From Tetracentron sinense (lineage: Eukaryota; Streptophyta; Magnoliopsida; Trochodendrales; Trochodendraceae): a DNA stretch of 64,000 bases. The DNA lies in contig CM026562.1 in the NCBI GenBank assembly GCA_015143295.1, positions 9,762,041 to 9,826,040 on the forward strand, given 5' to 3'. Position numbers and translations under genes: made by a program. Numbering within the stretch: the first letter of the stretch is position 1; every line of letters begins with the position of its first letter. The notes beneath the pieces were generated by a model. It searched no databases. It saw only the letters and a list, made by a program, of their open reading frames with translations, and was not told where the DNA came from. This document shows positions 1 through 11,163 of this stretch, in pieces.

Positions 1-2846
1 AATTCATGGGGAGACAAACTAAGTCTGGGAATGGTCATCTTCAGTACATTCATGTGTTGACTGTAAGGAACGAATCGATGTACGGTGCTCAAAGTTAGAT
101 CGACTGTTAAAATGAAAAATGAAAATTAATTGAAAGACAATTAGCAAAAAAGTCATGATAATATTCATCTTACTCTCGATATGTTGTGAGTTTCTCAGAG
201 TTGAACAACACATAACGATGTGTCTGCTGCCATTCTAATTCACTTAGAGCGAATGGCTGCGCACCCCCTATCACACTTTCATCGTCATTCCTTATTGGCC
301 TATTTAATCTCGATTCAACATTATTTAGGTACCTTGAGCAGAAGGTCAAGCATTCTTCCGCCAAGTACCCTTCTGCTATGCAACCCTCTGGTCGAGTTCA
401 GTTGCGAACATACGATTTCAGTGTCGACAAGTACCTATAGGAATTAAATTTAAGTAAAACAATGAGACAATCATATAACCACAAGAAGTTTAAGCAATTG
501 ATACCTTATAATTGAAGTCATACCTTTCAATGGGATATATCCACCGGTATTTACAGGTCCACCTAGACTTGCCTCTGTTGCCAGATGTATAGGAAAGTGT
601 ACCATAACATCAAAGAATGCCGGTGGAGAAATTTTCTCTAAATGGCATAGCGTAAGCACAATTTTCTCCTCTAACCGTCTCAATTCCTCGACATCAAAGA
701 CTTTGGAACATAAAACCAGAAAGAAGTTGCTTGATTTAATTGGTAAGGAAGTTTCATTCTTTGGCAATGTCTTCCTCACAACCAATGGTAGAAATTGTTG
801 AATTATGACATGAGAGTCGTGGCTCTTTAGTCCATAAATTTTACACTGCCCGATATTGACATGTCTTGCAATATTAAACGAGTAACCATTTGGCACCTTC
901 ACACTCTTCAAAACTTTGCAAAACAACTCTTTCTCATTCTTGTCCATCGAAAAACAAGCTGGTGGTAGATACACTTTGTTTATGCCAGGCTGGAACTGAG
1001 GATGAAGTGGTGGTCTTATGCCCATATCAACCAAGTCGAGTCGAGCTTTTAAGTTATCTTTTGATTTTTTGTCCAAACCCAACAAAGTTTCAAGCACACT
1101 GTCACATACATTCTTCTCGATATGCATTACATCAAGGTTGTGCCTCAACCAATTATGCTCCCAATATGGCAACTCAAAGAATATACTCAACTTCTTCCAG
1201 TTATACAGCATGATATCCTGGGCAGCCTACCTTCGTCGTTTTTGCCCTGTCTGCTTCCCAAGGGAGAAAGCAATCCCCTCCAACTAACGGTACATAGGGC
1301 CCAGACATTGTAGTTGGAGCAGTGCTGAACTCTAGAGTACCATCAAAAGAGTATTTGTCCCTCCGAAACCTGTGATCCGCCTTTAGGAAACGACGGTGGC
1401 CCATGTAACATTGTTTTCTGCTATTAGACAAGTGTCGACTGCAAGTGTCCTTAGGCATGCCAACTTTCCTTTTGCACTTCAACCAGACAAAATAGCATAC
1501 CCTGGTAAGTTGCTAATGGTCCAGAGCAATGCCGCACGCATTACAAATGTCTCCTTTTTTGATGCATCATAAGTTGGCAAACCATTCTCCCACAAGTCCT
1601 TTAACTCTTCGACCAGAGGCATCATGTAGACATCAATGGCATTTCCAGGCCTGAAGGGACAGGGAATAAGCAAGGACAGGATGAAGTTCAGCTGCTTCAT
1701 GCACATCCACGGTGGTAAGTTGTATGGGATAAGAACCACAGGCCAAGTGCTGTAAGCAATACTCATCATCCAAAATGGATTGAAGCCATCAGTCACCAAC
1801 CCAAGTTTCACATTTCGAGCATCCAAAGCAAAAGAAGGGTACTTGTTGTCGAAATTTTCCTAGGCAGATGAGTCTGCAAAATGCCTTAACCTCCCATCCT
1901 TAGTTCGACCCTCATCATGCCATCTCATTTCAGAAGCATTCTTGGACGACATAAACAATCTTTGTAACCTGGGTTTCAACGGAAAGTGACGCAAAATCTT
2001 AACCGGATTCTTCTTTTTCTTACCTCCCGACTGATCATCCCCGGTCTTCCATCTTGATTCACCACATATGTCACATGTTTGCTTGTTCACAGTGTCTTTC
2101 CATTAAAGCATGCAATCATTAGGGCAAGCATTGATTTTTTCATATTTAAGCCCCAAGTCAAACATCAATTTTTTTGTCTAAAAGTACATATCCGATAGTG
2201 TTGATCCCTTGAGGAGTACCTCCCTCAACAACTCAAGCAACAAGGTGAATGATTTGTTGCTCCATCCACTAAGACACTTAATGTGATATAATCTTACGAT
2301 GAAAGACAACTTCGTGTGATTCAAACATCCTGGATACAAAGCCTGTCCCGCATCCCTTACCAATTGAAAATTTTTATCCGCCTCAGGAGTGGGATCCCGA
2401 CTACTAGTGTTAGTTTCATCTTGATTTGGTATCCCAAACAAATAGTACACCAGGTCTTCCATCTCATTCTGTCTGTCATGCACGTCAGGATTTTGAGACA
2501 CTTGGCCAACCAATGTGTGTTGTAATATGTCTTCCCCGGTGATAAAACCAGATTTTATAATTTAAATCGAATCGATAACAGATCATATGGTCGTATGCTG
2601 TACCTCTTTCTTGATAAACCACATTGTTGCATTTGGGACAAGACACTTTATACTGCCATTATTATTAGTTGTTCCATGAGCTAATGCAAACTCTATAAAC
2701 CTCGTCATCCCTTCTATGTATTCCTTTGACACCCTATGTAACCCAAAAAAGATCATATGCTTAGATACTGATATTTTATCATTCCAAGTTTCGTCAAAAC
2801 TTATGAAATTATAGTACCTTGACATTTCAATCCAACTCCTATCCAT
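1..2846 (-). pseudogene. CACTA (En/Spm) transposase, TNP2 type, decayed, runs off left edge
   Basis: The transposase would cut and paste CACTA DNA transposons. Read on the minus strand from ATG 2846 (MDRSW, the usual TNP2 start), the order is: transposase-associated domain (2846-2530) with CPKCNNVVYQERGTAYDH and GEDILQHTLVGQ; a block with LYPGCLNHTKLSFIVRLYHI (about 2400-2270); KQTCDICGESRWK (about 2080); the Transposase_21 core (1870-1480) with DARNVKLGLVTDGFNPF and YNLPPWMCMKQ; YMGHRRFLKADHRFRRDKY (about 1400); PYWEHNWLRHNLDVMHIEKN (about 1160); and a DUF4218 region (about 1000-170) with EECLTFCSRYL and HRYVLFNS. About five stops are visible (near 2165, 2105, 1861, 1475 and 398-400). About five frame changes are also visible (near 2643, 2538, 1445, 1210 and 555). 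The copy is therefore dead but complete in domain order. No CACTA terminus was found beside it. The family call is secure. Confidence 0.93.
435..523 (-). other. Intron inside the CACTA transposase DUF4218 region
   Basis: On the minus strand the upstream exon ends ...CCCATTGAAAG at 524, followed by GTATG. The intron closes with CCTATAG at 435, and GTACTTG resumes at 434. Removing these 89 bases gives the family sequence YPIER followed by YLSTLK, with AGG as the split arginine codon. The exact GT-AG ends and exact fit to the protein make this a real former intron. A second possible intron of about 70 bases (173 to 104, GTAAG...TTTTAACAG) follows HRYVLFNS, but the protein after it does not match the family well and I do not rely on it. 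Confidence 0.85.
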
Positions 2847-3773
2847 GAGGGATGAGATGAGATTTCTAAGTCTTGCTTCGTTAGCTATTTTGAGAAATAG
2901 CAAATGTTGATCACATCAGTCAATTGTAATAAAACAGCTAATCAAATGACTTCCCGATCTACAAAATATGTATGCATGCATGCTTCCTATCATTTTCAAC
3001 TTCTCTTCTAATAGGTAGGGAGTTCCTATCCCATTCAGGAATGCAAAATCCCCAAAAGTCAATAGCTCAAGTGCTTTGTTTCATTTCGTGGAAATTTCAG
3101 CAGTATTTCCCTATGGTTCTCCAAGTATATGACTTAGACTAGGGGCAAGCATGCCACAGTCTAAATATGTACCCAGAGAACAAAAGAAACAACAGCCAAA
3201 ATTTTCCTTAATATGGACAAACAATGAGAAACTGAATATACTAGAGATTATGTATTCCCAAACTATCCAATCGGATAATTCAAGAATCACATATGGACAA
3301 ATACACTTTATCACAAACAAGACCGAAAAGTTGTTAACCTGTATTTAGCCCCACAAGAGAACTAAATGTCATAGTTTACAACTTATCCATCCAAATAGGT
3401 GATACAAGAAATGCACTTGTCACGCAATGATTGTTGAACGGGAAATCTAAGGTTCAATGCATGGATGAGTATGAACCTATGAACTTAAATTTCCAGTTGG
3501 TCACTGATAATCTAGAAAATAGGGTAATCTGTACATTATTTGCTCCAACATTGACATATAATATAGAGATCATAAGAAAATATCATATAACCACCCAAAC
3601 AGTTAACATAGACCACGGGGTTTAGTCATGCACTATACAAAGTGTAGCAAAGCGGGAACAAGGCTGTTAATAATTAAGGAAGCACAAGATACAATTGAAC
3701 TAGAGATCTTATTGGGCATATATACCATAGCAAAAAAATCAGATTAAGAAATTCCATTACTTGGGAAATGTTG
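2847..3773. other. AT-rich intergenic stretch, nothing recognised
   Basis: This lies just upstream of the CACTA transposase start and would be the 5' side of that element if it were whole. I looked for a CACTAC terminus, subterminal repeats and protein similarity on both strands and saw none. The short open frames at 3111-3320, 3151-3348 and 3431-3625 have ordinary AT-rich composition and resemble nothing I know. Confidence 0.6.
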
Positions 3774-4034
3774 GATCGATAAATCTTAGTGGTGAGTCAC
3801 TCTTAACCACTGTTTGTGGGTGTTAAAGGAACACGTGTCAGCTTGTAGAGCCTTTTAATTGTGGTCAAGCATAATTAGACTTGTTTTTTTTTTCTAAAAA
3901 TCAAGGTTAGATGGATGAATCCTAGGGGTGACTGAATCTTAACCACAATTACTGGGTGTTAAAAGGGATGAGTGGCGGCTTGTAGAGGCCCTTTAATTGT
4001 GGTTATGCATAATAAGCCTAAGTTTTTTTAGGGC
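3774..4034 (+). repeat. Tandem array of ~143-bp units, first block (2 units)
   Basis: Two head-to-tail units begin near 3774 and 3904. Each carries the same ordered words: CTAGGGGTGA, GTGAATCTTAACCAC, GTGGGTGTTAAA, GGGACACGTGG-like, GGCTTGTAGAG, CCTTTAATTGTGGTTAAGCA, ATAANNNCCTAAGG, then a T-run. The first unit is shorter and more worn. The same unit continues after the interruption at 4035-4805. Confidence 0.85.
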
Positions 4035-4805
4035 TTTTTGCATATGAGCTGCTAGGTTTAGCCTAGTTTGCAAAGACACTGTTATGGAAAACATCCAATT
4101 CCTTTTTGCATATATCTCCCTCTCCTACTTTTCCTTTCTCATTATGAAGGAGATGTTGTATTGCTATGCTATGTGAATGTGAGAGAAGATATTTGTGATT
4201 TGATTTGTTGTGTGAACATGATAATGTGATGTGGGTGAGGTTGTGTCTGAATGCAACCATGTGAGCGTGAGATGGGCGATGGGGGTTCTGTGTCTTTTAT
4301 AATGTTCTTCCTAATTTTGACTGGAAAGGGGATTATAAATTACTGATATTTTAGATTTACCAACATGATCCTTTTAGTGTTTACTGATTACTCTTCCAAA
4401 GTTTAGTTTAGTGCTTTTGTGAATGACTTTTTTCTGATGGATTGATTTAGAATGGGTTGTGCAACTTTACTTTTTAGGGTAAATTACACTCACCTCCCTT
4501 GAGGTTTGGTGAATTTCAGAAACCTCCCCTCTAGTTTCTGAAATTACACTGCTCTCCCCTCAACTTTGATTGTCTGTAACATATACCCCCTTCCCTTAAG
4601 TTTACCGTTACTTTATGGATGAACATTGATGATGTCATCACTTAAACATTTTAAAATATCGAAATTACCCTTTATCAACACAAGGTTGGTTAATTCAATG
4701 AAATAAATGATTATTGGTTTCTAACCAAGTTTAATAATATCAACTTAAGGTTAATATATATTTCCAAAATCAAGTATATATATATTTTTTTATAAGAACC
4801 AATGT
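4035..4805. other. Segment that splits the 143-bp tandem array
   Basis: This segment of about 770 bp separates the two blocks of the 143-bp array and shares no similarity with the units. Part of it is a small MITE (see 4477-4670). The rest is AT-rich and unrecognised, with a pyrimidine/purine-rich patch around 4095-4145. It could be one insertion carrying the MITE, or array-flanking DNA brought in by rearrangement. No clear target duplication is visible at its two edges. Confidence 0.5.
4477..4670. mobile_element. Small MITE-like element with GGGTAAATT / AAATTACCC ends
   Basis: The 194-bp segment begins GGGTAAATTACAC and ends CGAAATTACCC, so its ends are imperfect inverted repeats (GGGTAAATT against GGGTAATTT). 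Both sides are flanked by TTTA (4473-4476 and 4671-4674), a possible target duplication. The interior has the CACCTCCCTTGAGG and GAAACCTCCCCT words seen in a widespread class of short plant repeats. There is no coding capacity. The superfamily is not certain. Confidence 0.55.
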
Positions 4806-5612
4806 TAGATTAGATGAACTCTAGGGGTGAGTGAATCTTAACCATAGTTAGTGGGTATTAAAAGGGACACATGGCAATTTATAGAGATCCTTTAACTGTG
4901 GTTAAACATAATTAACCTAAGGTTAATATTTTTATTTTTTTCTTAAAAGCAAGGTTAGATGGATTAATCCTAGGGATGAGTGAATCTGAAGCACAAATAA
5001 CTGGGTCTTAAAGGGGGAACGTGTCAGTTTGTAGATCCCCCTTTAATTGTGGTTAAGCATAATCAGCCTAAGGTTTTTTTTTTTTCTAAAAATGAAGGTT
5101 AAATGGATAAATCCTAGGGGTGAGTGAATTTCAACCACAGTTAGTGGGCGTTAAATGGGACATGTGGCAGCTTGTAGAGCTCCCTTTAATTGTGGTTAAG
5201 CATAAACAACCTAAGGTTTTTTTTCTAAACACCAAGGTTTGATGGATGAACCCTAGGGGTGAGTGAGTTTTAACCATAGTTAGTGGGTGTTGAAAGGGAC
5301 AAATGGCGGCTTGTAGAGACCCTTTAACTATGGATAAACATAATTAACTTATGATTAATATTTTTTATTTTTATTTTCTTATAACAAAGGTTAGATTAAT
5401 GAATCCTAGGGATGAGTGACTCTTAACAACAGTTAGTAGGTGTTAAAAGGGACACATGGCGGCTTATAGAGCCCTCTTTAATTGCGGTTAAACATAACCA
5501 ACCTAAGGTTATTTTTCCCCTAAAACTAAGGTTAGATGGATAAACCCTAGGGGTGAGTTAATCTTAATCATAGTTAGTGGGTATTAAAAGGGACATGTGG
5601 CGGCTTGGGAGT
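4806..5612 (+). repeat. Tandem array of ~143-bp units, second block (6 units)
   Basis: Units begin near 4809, 4953, 5096, 5236, 5387 and 5530, giving spacings of 144, 143, 140, 151 and 143 bp. The last is cut short near 5612. All share CTAGGGRTGAGT, TTAACCAYAGTTAGTGGG, TTAAAAGGGACA, GGCTTGTAGAG and TTTAAYTGTGGTTAA. By eye, neighbouring units are roughly 75-85% alike, so the array is old and not recently homogenised. It may be a local satellite or a tandem part of a transposable element. No known satellite name can be given. Confidence 0.88.
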
Positions 5613-5635
5613 TTATGTTTTTCTTGAGTTCAGAT

Positions 5636-5664
5636 GGGCAACAGAGCAACAACATCTGTTGCCC
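5636..5664. repeat. Perfect 10-bp inverted repeat (hairpin)
   Basis: Arms GGGCAACAGA (5636-5645) and TCTGTTGCCC (5655-5664) are perfectly complementary around a 9-base loop. It lies between the tandem array and the Tat LTR in a stretch (5613-5819) that otherwise holds nothing I recognise. No T-run follows, so I do not call it a terminator. Confidence 0.6.
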
Positions 5665-5819
5665 CTTTCTGTCTTGAGAAAAGTGGGGCCTACCATTTTT
5701 GGATGTGGGGTCTTTCCCTATTGAATGTGGAAGCCACCTTTGTAAGACACAAAGAGCTTTCAAACGGTAAAGATGTGTTTCCTCAATCAATTAATAGGGG
5801 TAAAATGGGAAAAGGGTAA

Positions 5820-8800
5820 TGTGAGCACGGGAATTTCACTCACTGGGATGTTAGAGTCACCACCTATTCATTCAGAAGGGATAAATCCCCCCAGAGTTAG
5901 ATAAGGTTTTGGTCTGCCATCAAGATCAGGGTAAGGGGTTCGGTTAAGTCCGAGGAAGGTGTTGGGTACCCCGAGGCTTCCGTTTTACAATGGTTCTGTA
6001 CTCCCTAGGTATAAGCCAATTACAGTCAATCTTGTTCAAAATACCAGAATGTTGAAGATAATACTAATCCAAGAAAGAAAAAGCTAACTGGGGTCGAACC
6101 CGGGTTGAGTTGCCTACATACTCACAGGGTGAGATCAGACCGAGCGTAGTTCTGACACGTGAGCCTGTGCTGAGGCTAGGGTCTTGTGTGTTGGCCAGGT
6201 AATGACCCTAAAGGGGGGGTGAATAGGGTCTATGGCAGAGTAAAAAATATGAACTACAAGTTCAAAAGTGCGGAATAAAATTAAGAATGCAACAAGTTAA
6301 ACAATAAAATGCTGAAAGAAAAGTAGAAGGGATAAGGAGAGTGCAAACTCAGATTTGTTCACGAGGTTCAGCAAACCAGCCTACTCCCCGCCTCAGCTTC
6401 TTGCTAGAGGATTCACCACAATTCCTTAATCGTATTGGCTCCTTCATAGGTGGAGTCCAAACCCTTACAATCTCTCTTACAGGTTAAGATATTACCTTTA
6501 CAAGCTCTCCTTTAGGCCGAGCTGAAACCTTTTCAAAAGCACAACCCTCTCTTGATAAAACTGAAACAACAGCTTCAGTGCAAGAATCCTAGATTCTTGA
6601 CTAATCTCAATAAATGAGTTTTCGATTGAAAATCCAAGATGAAAGCTCCTTATATGAGCTGGATAAGAGTGAAATACAAACTCTGATAAAGTCTCTCAAA
6701 GAAAATAAGAGTTGAATGAGCTCAAGAGAGATTTTTGGGGATTTTCTAAGTGTGAGAATGAGTGAGAATCAATAGCAATGAATGAGTGATCAATAGGAGT
6801 TATTGCTGTGATTAAGAGTTGTTATCTGTTCATAAATGAATTCCTTTTATAGCATTTGATCCAATAATGCCATTGGATAAGCATTAAATGCATTTGATCC
6901 GTTGCAAACTAGCCGTTACAACGTTTTTTCAGTTTCAGACATGATTTCATCGACAAAGTAGAGTTTCCACTTGAGTTCGTCGTCAAATTCAAATGACAGA
7001 CATAAATTTTTAAAAGTACTGACTTGACTTCGTCGTTGAATTCTGGCTAACCAGATAATTCATCACCGAATTCAAAAGACAGAATGATATTTAAAATTCT
7101 CTGTCATGATTTCATTGCCGAATTCAAATCCTACTGAGGATTCGTCGACGAATTCAGAGTGAAATTCTTGAAATCAGTTTTGGATCAGACCAAAGAGATG
7201 AGATTGTTTTCCTAGGTCAATTTGCTATGTTTTATCATGATTTTATGATCCCTTAGAGCCTTAGAATGATTTCAAAAAGGTGTCCTAGGCTCCTATGGTC
7301 AATCTATGATTCTTGAGCTTTTTCAACTTACCATTCTTTTGGGGACTTTTTACATAAGTCCTATAACCACTCAAAAAGTAAAAATAAATACATTTAAAAT
7401 ATTGAGAGATGATCTGGGTTTGACTTGGGTCTTGTGATTTGGCCTTATATCTTCAATGGACCCGACTTGGACTATGGTCTCATCTTGAATTTTCATCTTG
7501 TATATAATGAGTTGAACTTCCTCTTGGGTAGTTTCCATCCTTTTTCATGATTAGAGTGATATCAACTTGTGTAATCTAAAATGTTCACGCACTTAAATAG
7601 GTTTATTAGTACCAAATATTTCATTTTATTATTATGTTATTATGAAAATTAATAAGGGTACCCATGGTTGTAACCCTGAGGCTTATATTGTGTGTGTGCA
7701 CTAAGGGTGGCTAACATGGGCTAGTCCTGTAGACTAGAGTTTGGTTGACCGAAGAAGGTCAAGTGCATGGTTTAAGCCCAGTAAGCTTAGGGGTAATCCG
7801 GTAGACATAGGACGGAGTCTGGCCAGGGTTAGGGTTGCTAACCGGGGTTAGGCCAAACTAACCATGGTTAGGGTTACTAACCACAGTTAAGGGGAGGTGA
7901 GATTAAGCCCAATAGGCTTAGGGAAGGCTCGGTAAACTTGGTTTTAGGCTTGATTGGCCATAAACCGAAAGTAACCACGGTTAAGGTTGCTGGTCGGGCT
8001 TAAGGGGTGGTCTAACCTTTGTTAGGGTTGCTAACCAGGGTTGAGAATGAGCCAAAGTCAGTTTTATGGTCTAAGTTGATTTTTAGGGATTTATCCAAGA
8101 TTTGTGTGGTTAAGGGGCGCTTAACCATGGTTAAAAGTTAACCGATGGTACGTTTAACCATGGTTAAGGATATGGTTAAGTCCAAAGTAGGTCCAGGGGG
8201 CTAGACAGGGCCTAAAGTGGCTTCCTACCAGGCCTAGGCCCCTGCAAAAGCCCAGAATTAAAATAAATTAATGTTGGTGATGGGATTATCGACATTTAAA
8301 AATGTATTTTAAACCCTAGTTTGCACACTGATAACTCGGGTTTGGGGATGATTCATGGTGATCTGAAAGCATGGTCCTGAAGAGGATAGTCCAGTGAAGA
8401 GTTCAAAACTTGTGTGGGCCCTAGGGGTGGCCTGGAGTGGGCCCCACAATGATCCAACAGTGTTGCACTTGTAAATACAAATTGGCGGTAGATGATCTAC
8501 TGCCAATACCAAAGTAGGCAAAAAAGTGAATTGCGGTAGATGATCTACCGCCACTCTACACAGTGATGCTTTTTTTGAATTTTAACCATGGTTAATGACA
8601 ATCCATGGACCTGGAAGGACCAGGTTAGGTTTAGGCTGAGGGGAGGGGTTCAACCTAGGCCCTTGACATGGACTAGGGCCCACCTAAGTAGGCTAACCAA
8701 GCTTAAACAGTAAATGGCCAGGAATAGTGGTACTGTTTTTACCACCATTCCTGGATTTCCTGAAATTTGGGTTTGGGCCCTCATGGGCTGTGCACCGATG

Positions 8801-9874
8801 CAACAAGGGGTTCCCTCATGAATTGAGGGACCCCCAGAAGCTCTGATGAGGGTCTAAGAAGCTTGGGGATAGGCTTGTACCCGTAGGGGTTCCCCCATAC
8901 CTATGAACAAGGTGGGGGAAGACCCTGTTGGGTTTGAAATCGAAGTAAACTACTGCAATAGATGAAAAATGTCCCCTGGAGATTACCAGGGGCTCATAGC
9001 TAATCCGCAAATTGAAAAAAAGAGGGTAGGGGAGGCCCTACCCTGATGCTTTGCTTCTTGTTGAGGTGGTGGAGCCAACTGGCAGGTGGTGGTGCACCAA
9101 TGGTGGTGCTACACAGGCAAAAGGGGAGACCTGATGGTTCTTCCGGAGCTATAGGGATGTTCTAAGAGGGTTCTTAGGGGGTGGTGTTTCAACAAGGATT
9201 TGACCAAAGTTTTTGCAAATCCTTTCTACAGTTGAGGAGCTTGGGATTTATAGAAGAAGCACTTGGGGACTCAAAGGGGATTAAGGGGAAGGTCCCTGAT
9301 GTGGATGGACCCTGTTAGGGCCGAGTAAGGGCTTTGGGTTGAAGGTGGAGTGTGCAGGGGGATGTGCAGTGCTGCAAACTGGGAACTTGAACAATGGCGG
9401 TAGATGATCTTTCGCCATTGTTAAACTAGACATTTTGTTAATTGGCGGTAGATGATCAACCGCCAATCTAAGATTTTTGAAATTTTGGGCCAGGCCCATG
9501 CTCACTCAAGTTTGGGGAGTTTGGTTTATGGTTTTTGGGCCTAAATCTGAGGTTCAGGTCCTAGGGGCCATGAACTTTAGGGTTTAAGCCCTAAGGGCTT
9601 AGGCTAGGGCTCGGTTTAGGGTTACCTAGGTCTAGGGTTTTGAAGTAGGTTTTGCACTAGGGTTTAACTAGGGTGAAGTCCTAGGGTTTAACTAGGGTTG
9701 AGTCCTAGGATTTAAATAGGGTTTACCTAGGGTTAGGGTTTGCTAGGGTTTGGCTCAGGGTGAGGCCTAAGACTAATTAAAGGCTTACCTAGGGTTTAGG
9801 GGACTTGACAGGGGTAACCATGGTTAAAAGGCTTTAACCATGGTTAGACAGGAGTGTAAAAATTATTGCTTACA
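5820..9874 (-). repeat. 3' LTR of the minus-strand Tat element, with an insert
   Basis: On the plus strand it begins TGTGAGCACGGG and ends ...TGCTTACA, so in element sense it runs TGTAAGCA...GTGCTCACA. Related LTRs are at 18185-20774, 42756-45369 and 55154-57117. It contains an unrelated insert (6192-7676). Without that insert it is about 2.55 kb, the same as the others. It carries the family's paired hairpins (8482-8506, 8533-8551, 8718-8754, 9392-9420, 9442-9466), many TTAACCATGGTTAA palindromes and telobox-like words near its right end. The left flank GGTAA (5815-5819) would be one target duplication; its partner lies with the missing 5' LTR. Confidence 0.87.
6192..7676. mobile_element. 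Unclassified insert in the Tat LTR, perhaps a solo LTR of another family
   Basis: Related LTRs elsewhere in the window run straight through this point. The 1.5-kb insert begins TGTTGGCCAGGTAATG and has GGGGGGGTGAATAGGG near its left end, a word common in long plant LTRs. It has no coding capacity. At 6945-7160 it carries a cluster of imperfect palindromes of the type TTCGTCGACGAATTC. It is flanked by an imperfect direct repeat of about 21 bp (TGAGGCT... at 6171-6191 and 7677-7697), longer than the usual 5-bp LTR duplication, so its exact ends and class are unsure. Confidence 0.5.
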
Positions 9875-9892
9875 GCTGCCCCTCTTTGTTGG
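9875..9892 (-). other. Polypurine tract of the Tat element
   Basis: Beside the 3' LTR, the minus strand reads CAAAGAGGGGCAGC and then the LTR start TGTAAGCA. The same tract, AAAGAGGGGCAGC, lies at 55141-55153 before the LTR at 55154, and a close match lies beside the LTR ending at 61312. It is where plus-strand DNA synthesis would be primed. Confidence 0.8.
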
Positions 9893-10129
9893 AGAATGCT
9901 AAGGTTGGCAATTTGAACGGCAAAGACTATAATCATCCTAGTTTTATACCGAGCTCAGATCTTGGGGATGCAGAATGACGACATGTATGCATACGGTGCA
10001 AATGGTGCAATGAAGTGCTATGGCCACTGTTGGAGGAGAGTGAGTAGTTTAGTCTACTCACTGAGGATTGATGGATGTAAGGATGGCACGGCCTGAAGGT
10101 GCTGGCCGGAGGGAATTGATCAATTTTGA

Positions 10130-10850
10130 TCGAAAAAAACACACAGGGCGTCGAGAACACACAGGATGTTGAAAGGGACATGCGAGTGGGGTACACTGTA
10201 AAGGTACACACGGAATGTCGAGGACACACGGGGTGTCACAAAGAGGGCATGCGAGTGGTGTACATTGTAAAAGTACACACGGGATGTCGAGGACACAAGG
10301 GGGTGTCGCCAAGAGGATGACATACGGGTGGTGTACACTATAAAGGTACACATGGGACGTCGAAGACACACGAGGGTATTGCAAAGAGGAGGACATGCGG
10401 GTGGTGTACACTGTAAAGGTACACACGGGATGTTAAGGATACACGGGGGTGTCAAAGAGGACATACGGGGGGTGTACACTGTAAAGGTACACACGGGATG
10501 TTGAGAAAACACGAGGGTGTCAAAGAGGAGGACAAGCGGGTGGTGTACACTGTAAAGGTATACACGGAATGTCGAGGACACACGGGGGTGTCGCCAAGAG
10601 AAGGACATGCGGGTGGTGTACATTGTAAAGGTACACACGATATGTTGAGGATAGCAGGGGTGTCACAAAGTGGAGGGCATGCGAGTGGTAATGCTGCGGT
10701 ATGACGAGATTGCCAAAGAGCATACAGGATGTCAAAAACACGTGGGGTGTTGAAAAGAGTGACATGCAGGAGGTAATGTTGCGATATGACGAGGCTGTCA
10801 AGGAGCACACAGGATGTCGAAGACATGCAGGGTGTCGAAAGGGGAGTTGC
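10130..10850 (-). repeat. Tandem array in the Tat 3' noncoding region (~71-bp units)
   Basis: The word ACACTGTAAAGGTACACAC recurs near 10192, 10262, 10335, 10407, 10476, 10547 and 10620, giving a unit of about 71 bp with GGGATGTCGAGGACACACGG between. From about 10690 a second, longer unit with GACGAGATTGCCAAAGAGCA follows. Reading frames stay open through several units because the period is close to a multiple of three in places. The result is cysteine-rich low-complexity strings, which I do not count as genes. Tandem arrays between pol and the 3' LTR are a known habit of Ogre/Tat elements. Confidence 0.85.
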
Positions 10851-11163
10851 GGTATGTCCGAGAGGCGCTAGTTGAATTAATTCGTAATGGCCAAGAGGCA
10901 CTGGATTTTGATCAAGAAAGATGCTGAGGAGTTTGATCACACAGGGTGTGATGCTATGCAGGGATGTCATATAGGGAATAAAGGTGAAGATGCTTTCCCA
11001 TGACTCTACTGATTGCGACTTATGGGGATGCATGGCATTGGCTTCTTATGCTTTAACTTGTTGGGGCTGCTCAGAGCAGGCTGGTATGACCAAGTTTGGA
11101 TACCGAAAGGTCTAGTTTTGAAAACCTTTTTAGAAAAGATATTGGACTTTTGTAAAAGGTTTT

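Noticed and set aside
5636-5664. Transcription terminator hairpin
   Set aside because: A good stem-loop but without a T-run and in a plant genome. It is kept only as an inverted repeat.
10120-11033. Cysteine-rich repeat proteins of 122 to 193 codons on the minus strand
   Set aside because: The frames run through a tandem array, overlap each other in different frames, and lack any family resemblance or start context.
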